From: Solirubrobacter phytolaccae
GTDB lineage: Bacteria > Actinomycetota > Thermoleophilia > Solirubrobacterales > Solirubrobacteraceae
DNA length: 46,812 nucleotides
Direction: 5' to 3'
NCBI RefSeq assembly: GCF_027587195.1
Contig: NZ_JAPDDP010000063.1
Coordinates: 1 to 46,812, forward strand
Under the pieces are notes generated by a model. It worked only from the letters and a program-made list of their open reading frames with translations. It had not been told where the DNA came from and made no database searches. Positions within the stretch are counted from its first letter, which is position 1, and each line of letters starts with the position of its first letter. The position numbers and the translations under genes were made by a program. This document shows positions 25,202-34,124 of the stretch, piece by piece.

Positions 25202-26296
25202 TCAGCCGCGCAGGCGCAACCGGCTGATCACGCCGCCGTGGTCTGACGGCCACAACCCGGACGGCGTCCGCGCCGCCGGATCGTTGCCGGTCACCCGGGC
25301 GCGCACCGTCTTCAGGCCCGGTTTCGTGAGCACGTGATCGACCGTGTGGTCGAACGCCGCCCGCGGGTCCGTGAGCGAGGAGAAGCAGCAGCTCTGCCGC
25401 GCGCCGTTGTCCTTGAACCCCTTCAGCGCCTTGAACGCGAGGTCGTCACCGGGCTTTTCGGGTTGGTTGTGGCGCTTGATGCCCGAGTTCAGGTCGCCCA
25501 CCAGGACCACCTGCGTCTTGGTCTTCAACGGCCCGGTGAGCAGCTCCTTGGCCTGGGCCTCGCGGATCTTCGTGTCGCCGAACGCCTCCAGATGGGTGTT
25601 GACGAACCGGAACTTGCGCTGTCCGAGCCGCGCCTCGACCGAGACCCAGCCGCGGTCGACCGGGATCTCGAGACCGCCGACGTTCGGCTCGTAGCGGGTC
25701 TTGAAGTGCCCGCCGCGCGTCTTGCCGAGCTTCACCTTCGACCCGCGCCGCACGAGGATCACGTCGCGCATCGTCAGCCGCGCGTCGAGGTCCGCGCCGA
25801 GCGAAGCAAGCGGACCCGTGCCCGTCGCGACGTTGCCGTCGGCATTGACCGGTAGCTCCGCCTGGAACTCCTCCTGCACGACGACGACCTTGTAGCTCGA
25901 GCCGAGCTGGGCCTGGAGCAGCGCGAGGAAGTCGAAGGCCACGGTGGTCGCGGCCGTTGCGCCCGCCACCGGGCTGATCGGCGGAGCGCCGCCGTCGGAC
26001 GGCTGCTGCACGTGCCAGAGCGCGACCTCCTGCAGCCCGACGAGATCGGCCTTGGACGCCTTGATCTCGGCGGCGAGCGGCACCGCGCGCTCCGGGAACT
26101 GCGTCGCCTGCAGCTCGTTCCACACCGTGCCGGCGCCGTTGATCGCCTCCGCGATCCCGGGCGCGCCGATGGCCGGGTTCAAGTCCGCGCCGAGGAACAC
26201 GTTGCGCGTCATGACGGTGATCTCCTGCGCGTCCGCCGCCGGGGCGGACGCCGCGAGCGCAGCGACGAGCACCGCGAGGACCCTGGACGTCTTCAC
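25202..26296 (-). CDS. Secreted endonuclease/exonuclease/phosphatase (EEP) family protein
   Basis: 364 residues. A signal peptide (MKTSRVLAVLVAALAASAPAADA) is followed by the EEP core: ITVMTRNVFLGADL (metal-site Asn), LVGLQEVALWH (Glu), RFVNTHLEAF (His), VVLVGDLNSG (Asp/Asn) and WPSDHGGVIS (catalytic SDH). All core residues of the DNase I/sphingomyelinase-type fold are present, so it should be an active phosphodiesterase or nuclease acting outside the cell; the substrate (nucleic acid, lipid head group or phosphoinositide-like) is unknown. Divergent from the APH-like gene with 23 bp between. Confidence 0.88.
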   Translation of the reverse strand: MKTSRVLAVLVAALAASAPAADAQEITVMTRNVFLGADLNPAIGAPGIAEAINGAGTVWNELQATQFPERAVPLAAEIKASKADLVGLQEVALWHVQQPSDGGAPPISPVAGATAATTVAFDFLALLQAQLGSSYKVVVVQEEFQAELPVNADGNVATGTGPLASLGADLDARLTMRDVILVRRGSKVKLGKTRGGHFKTRYEPNVGGLEIPVDRGWVSVEARLGQRKFRFVNTHLEAFGDTKIREAQAKELLTGPLKTKTQVVLVGDLNSGIKRHNQPEKPGDDLAFKALKGFKDNGARQSCCFSSLTDPRAAFDHTVDHVLTKPGLKTVRARVTGNDPAARTPSGLWPSDHGGVISRLRLRG

Positions 26297-26319
26297 GTCG
26301 CGACTTTATCTGTACCCGG

Positions 26320-27162
26320 ATGCACGTGGGCGAGGTTCCGACCGACCGCGCGCTCGTCGAGCGGCTGCTCGCGGCGCAGTACCCGGCGTTGCGCGGCGAG
26401 CCGGTCCGCGCGGTGCGCTCGACCGGCACCGTGAACGCGATCTACCGCGTGGGGGAGGAGCACTACGCGCGGCTGCCCCGGATGCCCGAGTGGGCCGCCG
26501 CGCTGCGCCAGGAGTGCGAGTGGCTGCCGCGGCTGGCGGCACAGCTCACGTTGCGCGTGCCCGAGCCGGTCTTCCTCGGCGAGCCCGACGACGGGTACCC
26601 GCTTCCATGGGCGGTCTTCCGCTGGCTGGAGGGCGAGCCGTACGGCGAGGTCGACGACGAGCTCGCCGCGGCGCGGGCCCTCGCCGGCTTCGTGCGAGAG
26701 CTCCACGCGATCCCGGTGAGCGACGGCGTGCCGCGCGGCGGTCGGCCGCCGCTCCGCGAGGTGGACGAGATCACGCGCGCGGCGCTCGAGACCGACGTGG
26801 CGCGCGCTGCCTGGGAACGCGCGCTCGAGACACCCCCGTGGGACGGCGAGCGCGTCTGGGCCCACAACGACCTGCTGCGCCCGAACCTGCTCGTGCGCGG
26901 CGGACGCCTGCACGCGGTGATCGACTGGGGCAGCGCGGGCGCCTCCGACCCGGCGCTCGACCTCATCCCGGCCTGGGCCGTGTTCGACGCACCCGGCCGC
27001 GCCGCCTACCGCTCAGCGCTCGAGGTCGACGACGCCACCTGGGAACGGGCGCGCGGCTACGCGCTCCACCAGGCGGCGCTGATCATCCCCTACTACCGCG
27101 AGACCAACCCGGCGTTCACCGCGCTGGCGCTCCGCACGGTCGAGCAGCTCATTCGGGCGTGA
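26320..27162 (+). CDS. Aminoglycoside phosphotransferase (APH)-family kinase
   Basis: 280 residues of the APH/choline-kinase fold. The nucleotide-binding N-lobe is GTVNAIYRVGEEHYARLPR. The catalytic Brenner box WAHNDLLRPNLLV corresponds to HxDxxxxN, and AVIDWGSAGASDP supplies the metal-binding Asp (DFG equivalent). IPAWAVFD, seen here after PALDL, follows as in family members. Most such chromosomal proteins phosphorylate unknown small molecules; the family name does not show aminoglycoside resistance. The 3' end overlaps the convergent SDR by 14 bp. Confidence 0.85.
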   Translation: MHVGEVPTDRALVERLLAAQYPALRGEPVRAVRSTGTVNAIYRVGEEHYARLPRMPEWAAALRQECEWLPRLAAQLTLRVPEPVFLGEPDDGYPLPWAVFRWLEGEPYGEVDDELAAARALAGFVRELHAIPVSDGVPRGGRPPLREVDEITRAALETDVARAAWERALETPPWDGERVWAHNDLLRPNLLVRGGRLHAVIDWGSAGASDPALDLIPAWAVFDAPGRAAYRSALEVDDATWERARGYALHQAALIIPYYRETNPAFTALALRTVEQLIRA

Positions 27163-27901
27163 CGTAGGCGCCGGAGAGCCCGCCGTCGACCATGAAGGTG
27201 GAGGCCGTGATGTACGAGGACTCGTCGGAGGCCAGGAAGACGGCCGCCTGGGCGATCTCCTTCGCGTCCGCGAAGCGGCCCATCGGCAGGTGGATGAGGC
27301 GGCGCGCGGCCTTCGCCGGGTCGCTTGCGTACAGCTCACGCAGCAGCGGCGTGTCGACCGGGCCGGGGCAGAGCGCGTTCACGCGCACGCCGCGGCGGGC
27401 GAACTCGACGCCGAGCTCACGTGAGAGGGCCAGCACCGCGCCCTTGGACGCCGTGTAGGAGATCTGGGAGGTCGCCGCGCCCATCACGGCCACGAACGAG
27501 GCGGTGTTGATGACCGAGCCGCCGCCGGTGTCCAGCAGGTGGGGGATGCCGTGCTTGCAGCACAGGAAGACGCTGCGCAGGTTCACGTCCTGCACGCGCT
27601 GCCAGGCCTCGAGCGTGGTGTCCAGGACGGAGACGTCGTCGTCGGGGGAGATACCGGCGTTGTTGAAGAGCACGTCGATGCGGCCGTACTCCTCGCGCGC
27701 CCGCCGCAGGAACTCGATGACCGCGGCCTCGTCGGCCACGTCCGCCGCGAGCGCCAGGTCGACCCCGTCGAAGTCGTCGCGCAGGTCCACGCCGATGACC
27801 GTCGCGCCCTGCGCGCGGAACAGCGCCGCCGACGCCGCGCCGATGCCGCCCGCGGCGCCCGTGATGACGCAGACCTTGTCCTTGAGCCGGCCGGGGGTCA
27901 T
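27149..27901 (-). CDS. Short-chain dehydrogenase/reductase in the polyamine operon
   Basis: 250 residues, classical SDR. TGAAGGIG (14-21), NNAG (80-83), catalytic Ser135 (NTASF), Tyr149 and Lys153 (YTASK), and a PGPVDTPL loop are all present; VDGGLSGAYVTPE ends the chain as in secondary-alcohol dehydrogenase types. Substrate unknown; in this context it might act on a polyamine-derived intermediate, which is inference. Last gene of the operon; its ATG overlaps the stop of the PuuD-like gene by 4 bp (ATGA). Confidence 0.9.
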   Translation of the reverse strand: MTPGRLKDKVCVITGAAGGIGAASAALFRAQGATVIGVDLRDDFDGVDLALAADVADEAAVIEFLRRAREEYGRIDVLFNNAGISPDDDVSVLDTTLEAWQRVQDVNLRSVFLCCKHGIPHLLDTGGGSVINTASFVAVMGAATSQISYTASKGAVLALSRELGVEFARRGVRVNALCPGPVDTPLLRELYASDPAKAARRLIHLPMGRFADAKEIAQAAVFLASDESSYITASTFMVDGGLSGAYVTPE

Positions 27902-28551
27902 GCCCGTGCCGCCTCGACCAGCGCCGCGATCTCCTCAGCGCCCGCCGCCTCGGGGTGCCACTGCACGCCGAGCGCGAACCGCCGGCTCGGCTCTTCGATC
28001 GCTTCCACGAGGTCGTCCACCGTCGCCCAGCCCGTCACGTCCAAGCCCTCCCCGATCGCGTCCACGCCTTGATGATGGTGCGATTTCGTCGGATGTGACA
28101 CCGCTCCCACCGCCCGCGCGGCCAGTGAGCCCGGGGTGAGCCGGACGTGGTGGTCGCCGAACGCGCCCGGCACCGCGCGGTGGTCCTCGTGCCCGAGCAC
28201 GTCGGGCAGGTGATCGATCAGCGTCCCGCCGCGGGCGAGGTTCATCAGCTGCATGCCGCGGCAGACGCCCAGCAGCGGCACGTCGCGGTCCAGCGCTTCG
28301 AGCGCCAGCGCGATCTCGAACGCGTCCCGGTCCGGCCGCTCCCCGTAGTCGGCGCCGCCCGCGAGGATGAGCCCGTCCACCAGCTCGAGGACCCCGTCGA
28401 GGTGCTCGTCCGGTGGGAGCAGGATCGCCAGGCCGCCGGCGCGCTGCACCGCCGTGACGTAGGAACGGGGCAGCAGCACGGCCTCGTCGTCCCACACGCT
28501 CCAGCGTGCGCGCTCGACCGCCGCGCACACGCCGATCACCGGCCGCGTCAA
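27898..28551 (-). CDS. Gamma-glutamyl-gamma-aminobutyrate hydrolase family (PuuD-like class I glutamine amidotransferase)
   Basis: 217 residues of the peptidase C26/class I GATase fold. The triad is Cys97 in LGVCRGMQ, His199 and Glu201 in VQWHPE. LILAGGADYG forms the oxyanion region and SHHHQGVD the family-specific loop. PuuD releases the gamma-glutamyl group from glutamylated GABA or related intermediates in the gamma-glutamyl putrescine pathway. It is coupled by 4-bp overlaps to the permease upstream and the SDR downstream, and lies in the same operon as a glutamine-synthetase-like ligase, which fits that pathway. Confidence 0.88.
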   Translation of the reverse strand: MTRPVIGVCAAVERARWSVWDDEAVLLPRSYVTAVQRAGGLAILLPPDEHLDGVLELVDGLILAGGADYGERPDRDAFEIALALEALDRDVPLLGVCRGMQLMNLARGGTLIDHLPDVLGHEDHRAVPGAFGDHHVRLTPGSLAARAVGAVSHPTKSHHHQGVDAIGEGLDVTGWATVDDLVEAIEEPSRRFALGVQWHPEAAGAEEIAALVEAARA

Positions 28552-30110
28552 TTCACGCCCGCGCCTTCATCGAACTCCACGGTGCGCACCGGGCCCTTGA
28601 ACGTGTGCTTGGCCTTCAGCGTCCACCACAGGCCGACGATCAGCAGCACCGCGCCGACCGTCACCGGCGCGTAGTTCAGGTACCGGATGTCGAACTCGTC
28701 ACGCCACGGCACCGCGGCGGGGGTGAACGGCAGGCAGAAGATGATCACGCAGATGATCACCCACCCGATCGCCATCGGATTCACCCACTTGTACTTCTTG
28801 CCCAGCGTCCACGGCCCGGGCTCGAACGCGTCACCCATCCGCCAGCGCAGGTACACCGGCATCACGTACGCGATGTACAACCCGATGACGCAGATGGAGA
28901 CGACCGCGAAGAACGCGTAGGGCGCGCCCGCCTCGTCACCTTCCAGCGCCGGCAGCGTCATCACCAGCGCCGCCACGCACGACGCGACCACGGCGTACGC
29001 GGGCACACGATGATGGTTCAAACGCGTCCACAACTGCCATCCCGGCACCGCCCGGTCGCGGGAGAACGCGTACATCATCCGCGAGCACGAAGTGACACAC
29101 GCCATGCCGCAGAACAGCTGGCCGATCGTCGCGATCACCACGACCATCTTCTCCCAGCCGCCGGGCAGCGCGCTGCTGAACACGGCCAGCGAGGACCCCA
29201 GGCCGGCGTTCACCGCGTCCACGTCCGACGCCGCGAACGTGATCGCCAGCAGCACGAGCCAGCCGCCGACGCCGCTCCAGAACACGCTGCGCCACACGCC
29301 CTTCGCCGCCGCCTCGGAGGCGCCGTGCGTCTCCTCGGAGATGTGCGCGGACGCGTCGTAGCCCGTCTGCGTGTACATCGTCAGCAGGAAGCCGAGCGGC
29401 AGCACGTAGAACCAGAACATGCCGCCGCCGAAGCCCGAGTTGTTGATCGTCTCGGTGAACACGAAGTCCACGCTCTGGTGTGTGTCAGGGACGAACGCCA
29501 GGATCGCGATGATCACCGTCACACCCGCGACGTGCCAGAACACGCTGATGTTGTTCAACAGCGCGACCAACGGTGAGGAGTAGATGTTGATCAGTGCGTG
29601 CAACGTCAAGATGAGTGCGAACAGGAAGAACGTCTCCGTGAGGATGTGTGACGTGTCACTCCAGTCCGCGAACCCGAGGTTCACCCCGAACAACATGAAG
29701 GTGGCGTTCAAGAAGGTGGCACATCCGTAGTCCACCGACGCGACCACACCCACCAGGCCGACGAGGTTGAACCACCCGGTGAACCAGCCCCACTTCGGCC
29801 CGCCCATCGTCGAAGCCCAGTAGTAGATGCCGCCGGCCGTCGGGTACTTGCTCACCAGCTCGCTCATCGAGAACGCGACGAGCAGGATGAGCCCGCAGAT
29901 GATCGGCCAGCCCCAGGAGATCGCGATCGGCCCGCCGTTGTTCCACGCCTGCCCGTAGGTGGTGAAGCACCCGGCCAGCACCGAGATGATCGTGAACGAG
30001 ATCGCGAAGTTCGAGAACCCGCTCCACGCCCGTTGCAGGTCCTGCTTGTAACCAAGCTCGGCGAGCCGACGCTCGTCGTCGCTCTGCACGGACATCTGGG
30101 ACTGCGTCAT
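28548..30110 (-). CDS. APC-superfamily amino acid/polyamine permease
   Basis: 520 residues with about 12 TM segments. It has a soluble N-terminus (ELGYKQDLQRAWSGFSNFAISFTI), typical of the amino acid/choline transporter (ACT, BAT1-like) branch, and the SKYPTAGGIYYWA motif in the loop after TM2. SRMMYAFSRDRAVPGW in the cytoplasmic loop is also diagnostic. Relatives carry GABA, choline, ethanolamine or polyamines; here putrescine or another amine is likely from context. Its ATG overlaps the GntR stop and its stop overlaps the PuuD-like start, each as ATGA. Confidence 0.9.
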   Translation of the reverse strand: MTQSQMSVQSDDERRLAELGYKQDLQRAWSGFSNFAISFTIISVLAGCFTTYGQAWNNGGPIAISWGWPIICGLILLVAFSMSELVSKYPTAGGIYYWASTMGGPKWGWFTGWFNLVGLVGVVASVDYGCATFLNATFMLFGVNLGFADWSDTSHILTETFFLFALILTLHALINIYSSPLVALLNNISVFWHVAGVTVIIAILAFVPDTHQSVDFVFTETINNSGFGGGMFWFYVLPLGFLLTMYTQTGYDASAHISEETHGASEAAAKGVWRSVFWSGVGGWLVLLAITFAASDVDAVNAGLGSSLAVFSSALPGGWEKMVVVIATIGQLFCGMACVTSCSRMMYAFSRDRAVPGWQLWTRLNHHRVPAYAVVASCVAALVMTLPALEGDEAGAPYAFFAVVSICVIGLYIAYVMPVYLRWRMGDAFEPGPWTLGKKYKWVNPMAIGWVIICVIIFCLPFTPAAVPWRDEFDIRYLNYAPVTVGAVLLIVGLWWTLKAKHTFKGPVRTVEFDEGAGVN

Positions 30111-30808
30111 GGCAACAACCCCGCTAGGACGTGTTCTGTACCGCGCAGATGGTCCTTCATCACTCGGACAGCAAGTGCGCCGTCACGCTGCTCGAGGCAA
30201 TCCACGAGCCGCGCGTGCTGCGCGTTCGACCACGCCAGCACCTCGGGCGGGTGCGGGATCTGCGCGACGAGGTCGGACATCGCGCCCTGCGAGTCGGTCA
30301 TCGCGGCCACCAGCGCGGGGGAGCCCGTGGCCTCGGCCAGCCCGATGTGGAAGTGCACGTCGGCGTAGCGGTAGGCGGCGAAGTCCTCCAGCCCGGCGGC
30401 CATCATCGCCACGAGCGCGGCCAGCCGATCGATCTGCGCGCGCTCGGCCCGCTCGGCGGCCAGCATGGCGACGCCGAGCTCCACGGCCAGCCGCGTGTCG
30501 CACGCCCCGCGCCAGGCCGCGAGCGCGGCCTCGCTCGGCGGGGCGGGAGCGGGCGGCGCGTCGGCGACGAACGTCCCGCCCATGCGGCCGCGCACCGCCA
30601 CCAGATGGCCCGACTGCACGAGCGCCGTGAGCGCCTGACGCAGCGTCGAGCGCGCGATCCCGAGCTGCTCGCACAGCTCGCGCTCGGCGGGCAGCCGCGC
30701 GCCCGGCGCCAGCAGCCCGAGCTTGATCGCCACCGACAACCGCTCCAACGTCTCCTCGAACGCGGTGGTGCTGATGACCGGTGCGAAGAGCGCGTCGGAG
30801 GCGATCAC
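30107..30808 (-). CDS. GntR-family (FadR/FCD-type) transcriptional regulator
   Basis: 233 residues. The winged HTH is at ~15-85: LSVAIKLGLLAPGARLPAERELCEQLGIARSTLRQAL (core RLPAERELCEQLGIARSTLR), then VAVRGRMGGTFVA. The FCD ligand domain has metal-ligand-like residues in AAYRYADVHFHIGLAEATG and a C-terminal ...HARLVDCLEQRD. It is encoded inside the operon between the ligase-like and permease genes with ATGA overlaps on both sides, so probably a local regulator responding to a polyamine-pathway metabolite. No operator was identified. Confidence 0.9.
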   Translation of the reverse strand: MIASDALFAPVISTTAFEETLERLSVAIKLGLLAPGARLPAERELCEQLGIARSTLRQALTALVQSGHLVAVRGRMGGTFVADAPPAPAPPSEAALAAWRGACDTRLAVELGVAMLAAERAERAQIDRLAALVAMMAAGLEDFAAYRYADVHFHIGLAEATGSPALVAAMTDSQGAMSDLVAQIPHPPEVLAWSNAQHARLVDCLEQRDGALAVRVMKDHLRGTEHVLAGLLP

Positions 30809-32109
30809 AGCCGCTCGAAGCCCCGTACTCGTTCCCAGTCGGTGACGGCGGCCTCGAAGGCGGCGAGCTCGACGTCGGCGTTGTTGACGTAGTGCGCGAC
30901 GACCTCCTCGCCGAGCGCCTCCCGGGCCACGGTGCTCTCGGCGAACAGGTCCCGCGCGGCGCGGAGCGTCTTCGGCACGTGCGGCTTGTCAGACGCGTAC
31001 GCGTTGCCGGTCACCGGCTCCTCCAGCTCCAGCGCCGTGTCCAGCCCGTGCAGCCCGGCCGCGATCATCCCGCTCAGCGCGAGGTAGGGGTTCACGTCGG
31101 CGCCCGGCAGCCGCAGCTCGAACCGACCGTGCAGCACGCGCACCGCGCAGGTGCGGTTGTCGTGCCCCCAGGCCACGGCGGTCGGCGCGAACGAGGCCGA
31201 GGCGAAGCGCTTGTAGGAGTTGATGTTCGGCGCGTACAGCAGCGTCAGCTCGCGCAGGCAGGCGAGCTGGCCGGCGACGAAGCGCTCGAACTCACCCTCG
31301 GAGAGCCCTTCCACGCTCATGTGGATGTGACACGAGGAGCCTTCGCGCTCGTTGAACTTCGCCATGTAGGTGATCGCGCACCCCTCGAGCGCCGCGATCT
31401 CCTTCGCCCCGTTCTTGTAGATCGAGTGCTCGTCGGCGGTCTGCAGCGCCGGTCCGTAGCGGAAGTTGATCTCGTGCTGGCCGTCGTTGCACTCGCCCTT
31501 GGAGTCCTCCACGACGAGCCCGGCGGCGGTCATGTCGCGCCGGATCCGGCCGATCAGCGGCTCCACCCGGGCCGTGCCCAGCAGCGAGTAGTCGACGTTG
31601 TACTGGTTGGCCGGCCGCAGCCCGCGGTAGCTGCGGTCGAACGCCTCCTCGTAGGTGTCCTTGAAGACGATGAACTCGAGCTCGGTGCCCGCGAACGCCT
31701 CCAGGCCGCGCTCCTCGAGCCGCGCCAGCTGCCCGCGCAGGATCTGGCGCGGCGAGGCGACCACCGGCTTCCCGTCGGCCCACCGCAGGTCCGCGAGGCA
31801 CAGCGCCGTGCGGTCGTGCCACGGCACCGGCCGCAGCGTCGCGAGGTCCGGGACCATCTCGAAGTCGCCGTAGCCGCGCTCCCACGAGCTCATCGCGTAG
31901 CCGCCGACGGTGTTCATGTCGACGTCGACCGCGAGCAGGTAGTTGCACGCCTCCGCGCCCTCGTCGAGCACCTCGTGCAGGAAGTGCCGGGCGTCAAGCC
32001 GCTTGCCCTGCAGCCGGCCCTGCATGTCCGTCAGCGCGAGCAGCACGGTGTCGACGCGGCCGTTGGCGACCGCGGTGCGCAGCTGGTCGAGCGTGAGAGC
32101 CGACGACAT
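30805..32109 (-). CDS. Glutamine synthetase-family protein (gamma-glutamylpolyamine synthetase-like)
   Basis: 434 residues of the GS fold. The N-terminal beta-grasp starts at DTVLLALTDMQGRLQGKR. The catalytic domain has GTELEFIVF (metal-site Glu), ECNDGQHEINF, GSSCHIHMS, RFASASFAPTAVAWGHDNRTCAVR and FELRLPGADVNPYLALSGMIAAGL. Compared with true GlnA, the N-terminal ammonia-pocket region is divergent, as in PuuA/GlnA3-type enzymes that join glutamate to putrescine or other amines using ATP. The operon (permease, PuuD-like hydrolase) supports an amine substrate. Start ATG 32109; it follows the HD-GYP gene by only 14 bp and overlaps gntR by ATGA. Confidence 0.88.
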   Translation of the reverse strand: MSSALTLDQLRTAVANGRVDTVLLALTDMQGRLQGKRLDARHFLHEVLDEGAEACNYLLAVDVDMNTVGGYAMSSWERGYGDFEMVPDLATLRPVPWHDRTALCLADLRWADGKPVVASPRQILRGQLARLEERGLEAFAGTELEFIVFKDTYEEAFDRSYRGLRPANQYNVDYSLLGTARVEPLIGRIRRDMTAAGLVVEDSKGECNDGQHEINFRYGPALQTADEHSIYKNGAKEIAALEGCAITYMAKFNEREGSSCHIHMSVEGLSEGEFERFVAGQLACLRELTLLYAPNINSYKRFASASFAPTAVAWGHDNRTCAVRVLHGRFELRLPGADVNPYLALSGMIAAGLHGLDTALELEEPVTGNAYASDKPHVPKTLRAARDLFAESTVAREALGEEVVAHYVNNADVELAAFEAAVTDWERVRGFERL

Positions 32110-32123
32110 GCCGGCTCCGAAAA

Positions 32124-33461
32124 CTACAGCGTCAGCTGCCAGCCCGGCTCGGAGACGATCTCGATCAGCGCCTCGGCCACGTTCGGGTCGAACTGCGTGC
32201 CCGAGCAGACGCGCAGCTCCTCGACCGCGTCCACGATCGCCATCGCGGGGCGATACGGGCGCGTCGTGGTCATCGCGTTGAAGGAGTCGCAGACGATGAT
32301 GATCCGCGCGGCGAGCGGGATCTCGACGCCGATGAGCCCGTCCGGGTAGCCGCGGCCGTCGAAGCGCTCGTGCGACGCGCGCACGACCAGGCCGACGTTG
32401 CCGAGCAGGCCGCCGACGCGGTCCAGCATCTGCTGGCCGACGACCGTGTGGGTCTTCATGAGCGTCCACTCGTCGTCCGTGAGCGGACCCGGCTTGTTGA
32501 TGATCGAGTCGGGGATCGCGATCTTGCCGATGTCGTGCAGCAGCGCCCCGAGCTCGGTCTCGCGGCGGACGTCCTCGTCCACGCCGAGCTTCTCGGCGAC
32601 GCGGACGGACAGCTCGACGACCTCGTGCGTGTGCTGGCCCGTGTAGGCGTCGCTGTCCTCGAGCAGGTCGCTGAGCAGGACGGCGGTGCCGCGGTACGCG
32701 CGGCTCAGCTCGATCGTGCGGGCGACGTGCGCCTCGCGCTCGGCGGAGAAGTGCTGCATCAGGCCGACGAGCGGGAGGACGAGCAGCGCGGCGGCCGGGA
32801 CGTCGGCGGCGGCGATCGCGGCCAGCAGGCCGATCGGGGCGAGCATCGCGTCGACGGCGTGCGCCTGGGCGAGCTCCCACACCACGACGCGCGCCGGCAC
32901 GCCGGAGGCGGCGGCGCTGCGGATCGTCTCGCGCACGTGGTCGACCGCGAACTGGGCGCCGAGCGCGGCGAGGTAGATCGGCCAGTGGCTCCAGTCGGCG
33001 GTCTCGGCGCCGAGGACCACGAGCACGACGGCGGGCGTGAGCGCGAAGCCGGCGTCGTTGAAGGCGAGTAGGAGCCGGTCCGGCGCGCGCTGGCCGCGCA
33101 CGATCGGCAGCACGCACGCGGTCACCGTCCCGGCGACGACGAGCAACGGCACGAGCGGCGTCGGCAGCAGGAGCAGCATCGGGACGAGCAGCAGCTGGGT
33201 CGGGACGTAGACGCTGTCGCCCATCCGGAACTCGAGCCGGTGCAGGACGACGTAGCCCGCGACGTACGCCAGCGCGAGCGGCAGGTTCAGCGCGTGGGTC
33301 GGCGCGGCGAGCAGCGCGAGCGCGAGCATGCCGGCGAGCAGCAGCACGGCGAGCACGCCCTCGGCGAGCAGCTCCCGCCGCGGCAGGCCCACCGGGCGGC
33401 GCGCCTCGACGTCACTGAGCAAGCGCTGCGTCTCAGCGCTGGAAGTAGGAAATGCGGCCAT
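32124..33461 (-). CDS. Membrane-anchored HD-GYP domain phosphohydrolase
   Basis: About 445 residues. The N-terminal half (~30-230) has some six or seven TM segments (e.g. LAVLLLAGMLALALLAAP, LLVPMLLLLPTPLVPLLVVAG). The C-terminal half (~250-440) is an HD-GYP domain: ...THEVVELSVRVAEKLG, LLHDIGKIAIPDSI (HD pair ~309), HERFDGRGYPDG (GYP ~371) and DSFNAMTTTRPYR. HD-GYP proteins hydrolyse cyclic di-GMP or cyclic GMP-AMP, or act as degraded sensors; the HD and GYP residues are intact here. Start ATG 33461, with open frame upstream ignored because it overlaps a divergent gene. The 14-bp gap to the ligase-like gene suggests it heads the polyamine operon. Confidence 0.88.
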   Translation of the reverse strand: MAAFPTSSAETQRLLSDVEARRPVGLPRRELLAEGVLAVLLLAGMLALALLAAPTHALNLPLALAYVAGYVVLHRLEFRMGDSVYVPTQLLLVPMLLLLPTPLVPLLVVAGTVTACVLPIVRGQRAPDRLLLAFNDAGFALTPAVVLVVLGAETADWSHWPIYLAALGAQFAVDHVRETIRSAAASGVPARVVVWELAQAHAVDAMLAPIGLLAAIAAADVPAAALLVLPLVGLMQHFSAEREAHVARTIELSRAYRGTAVLLSDLLEDSDAYTGQHTHEVVELSVRVAEKLGVDEDVRRETELGALLHDIGKIAIPDSIINKPGPLTDDEWTLMKTHTVVGQQMLDRVGGLLGNVGLVVRASHERFDGRGYPDGLIGVEIPLAARIIIVCDSFNAMTTTRPYRPAMAIVDAVEELRVCSGTQFDPNVAEALIEIVSEPGWQLTL

Positions 33462-33531
33462 CTGGTCAGAGAACGGTCTAGTGAGACCCCGCTGACTATG
33501 GTCGGCTGGCGCGGCTGCCGACTTTAGGGCC

Positions 33532-34095
33532 ATGAGCTTGAATCGTCTGACCCGTGCGGCGCTCGGCGTCGCCGGTGCGTTCGCAGTGTCGGCGGCGCTC
33601 GCCGTTCCCGCGCACGCCGTTTCCGTCGTCCCCACGACCGAGTGCGCGACCCCCGTGATCACGCAGCCGTTCGCCGAGTGGGGCGATGGCAATTGGTACA
33701 AGCGCGTCGATGGCGGGGCGTTCGAGGAAGTGTCGGCCGGGTGGACGCTGACCGGCGGCGCGACGGTCGCCGACGGCGTGCTCTCCCTGCCCGCGGGTGC
33801 GAGCGCCGTGTCCGCGCCGGTGTGCGTCGGCCACGACGAGCCGACCCTGCGCTTCTTCGGCGCCGGCCAGGGCGGGCTGACGGTCGCGATCCAGTTCCAG
33901 CTCCTCCCGGGCCTGTGGATCACGCTGCCGGTCGGCCGCGACACCGGGGCGGCCTGGAAGCCGTCGCCGATCATCCACATGCTCGCGAACTACCTCCCCG
34001 CGCCGGGCGACTACACGAACGTGCGCTTCGTCTTCACGCCTTCGGGCGACTGGCAGATCGACGACGTCTACGTCGATCCGCGCGCTCGCGCCTAG
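33532..34095 (+). CDS. Secreted hypothetical protein
   Basis: 187 residues with a signal peptide (MSLNRLTRAALGVAGAFAVSAALAVPAHA). The mature domain is beta-rich, with TPVITQPFAEWGDGNWYKR near the start, GGAFEE, and FTPSGDWQIDDVYVDPR at the end, giving a jelly-roll-like lectin/carbohydrate-binding impression without any family I can name. Two cysteines (CATP and VCVG) may pair. It is divergent from the HD-GYP gene and just upstream of the agmatinase gene (29-bp gap), so the two could share a transcript. Function unknown. Confidence 0.75.
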   Translation: MSLNRLTRAALGVAGAFAVSAALAVPAHAVSVVPTTECATPVITQPFAEWGDGNWYKRVDGGAFEEVSAGWTLTGGATVADGVLSLPAGASAVSAPVCVGHDEPTLRFFGAGQGGLTVAIQFQLLPGLWITLPVGRDTGAAWKPSPIIHMLANYLPAPGDYTNVRFVFTPSGDWQIDDVYVDPRARA

Positions 34096-34124
34096 CGCCG
34101 CAGCGGCGTACAGTCCGCGAGCGG

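Noticed and set aside
26320-27162. Calling the APH-fold gene an aminoglycoside-resistance gene
   Set aside because: The kinase motifs are present but nothing indicates the substrate; most chromosomal members are not resistance enzymes.
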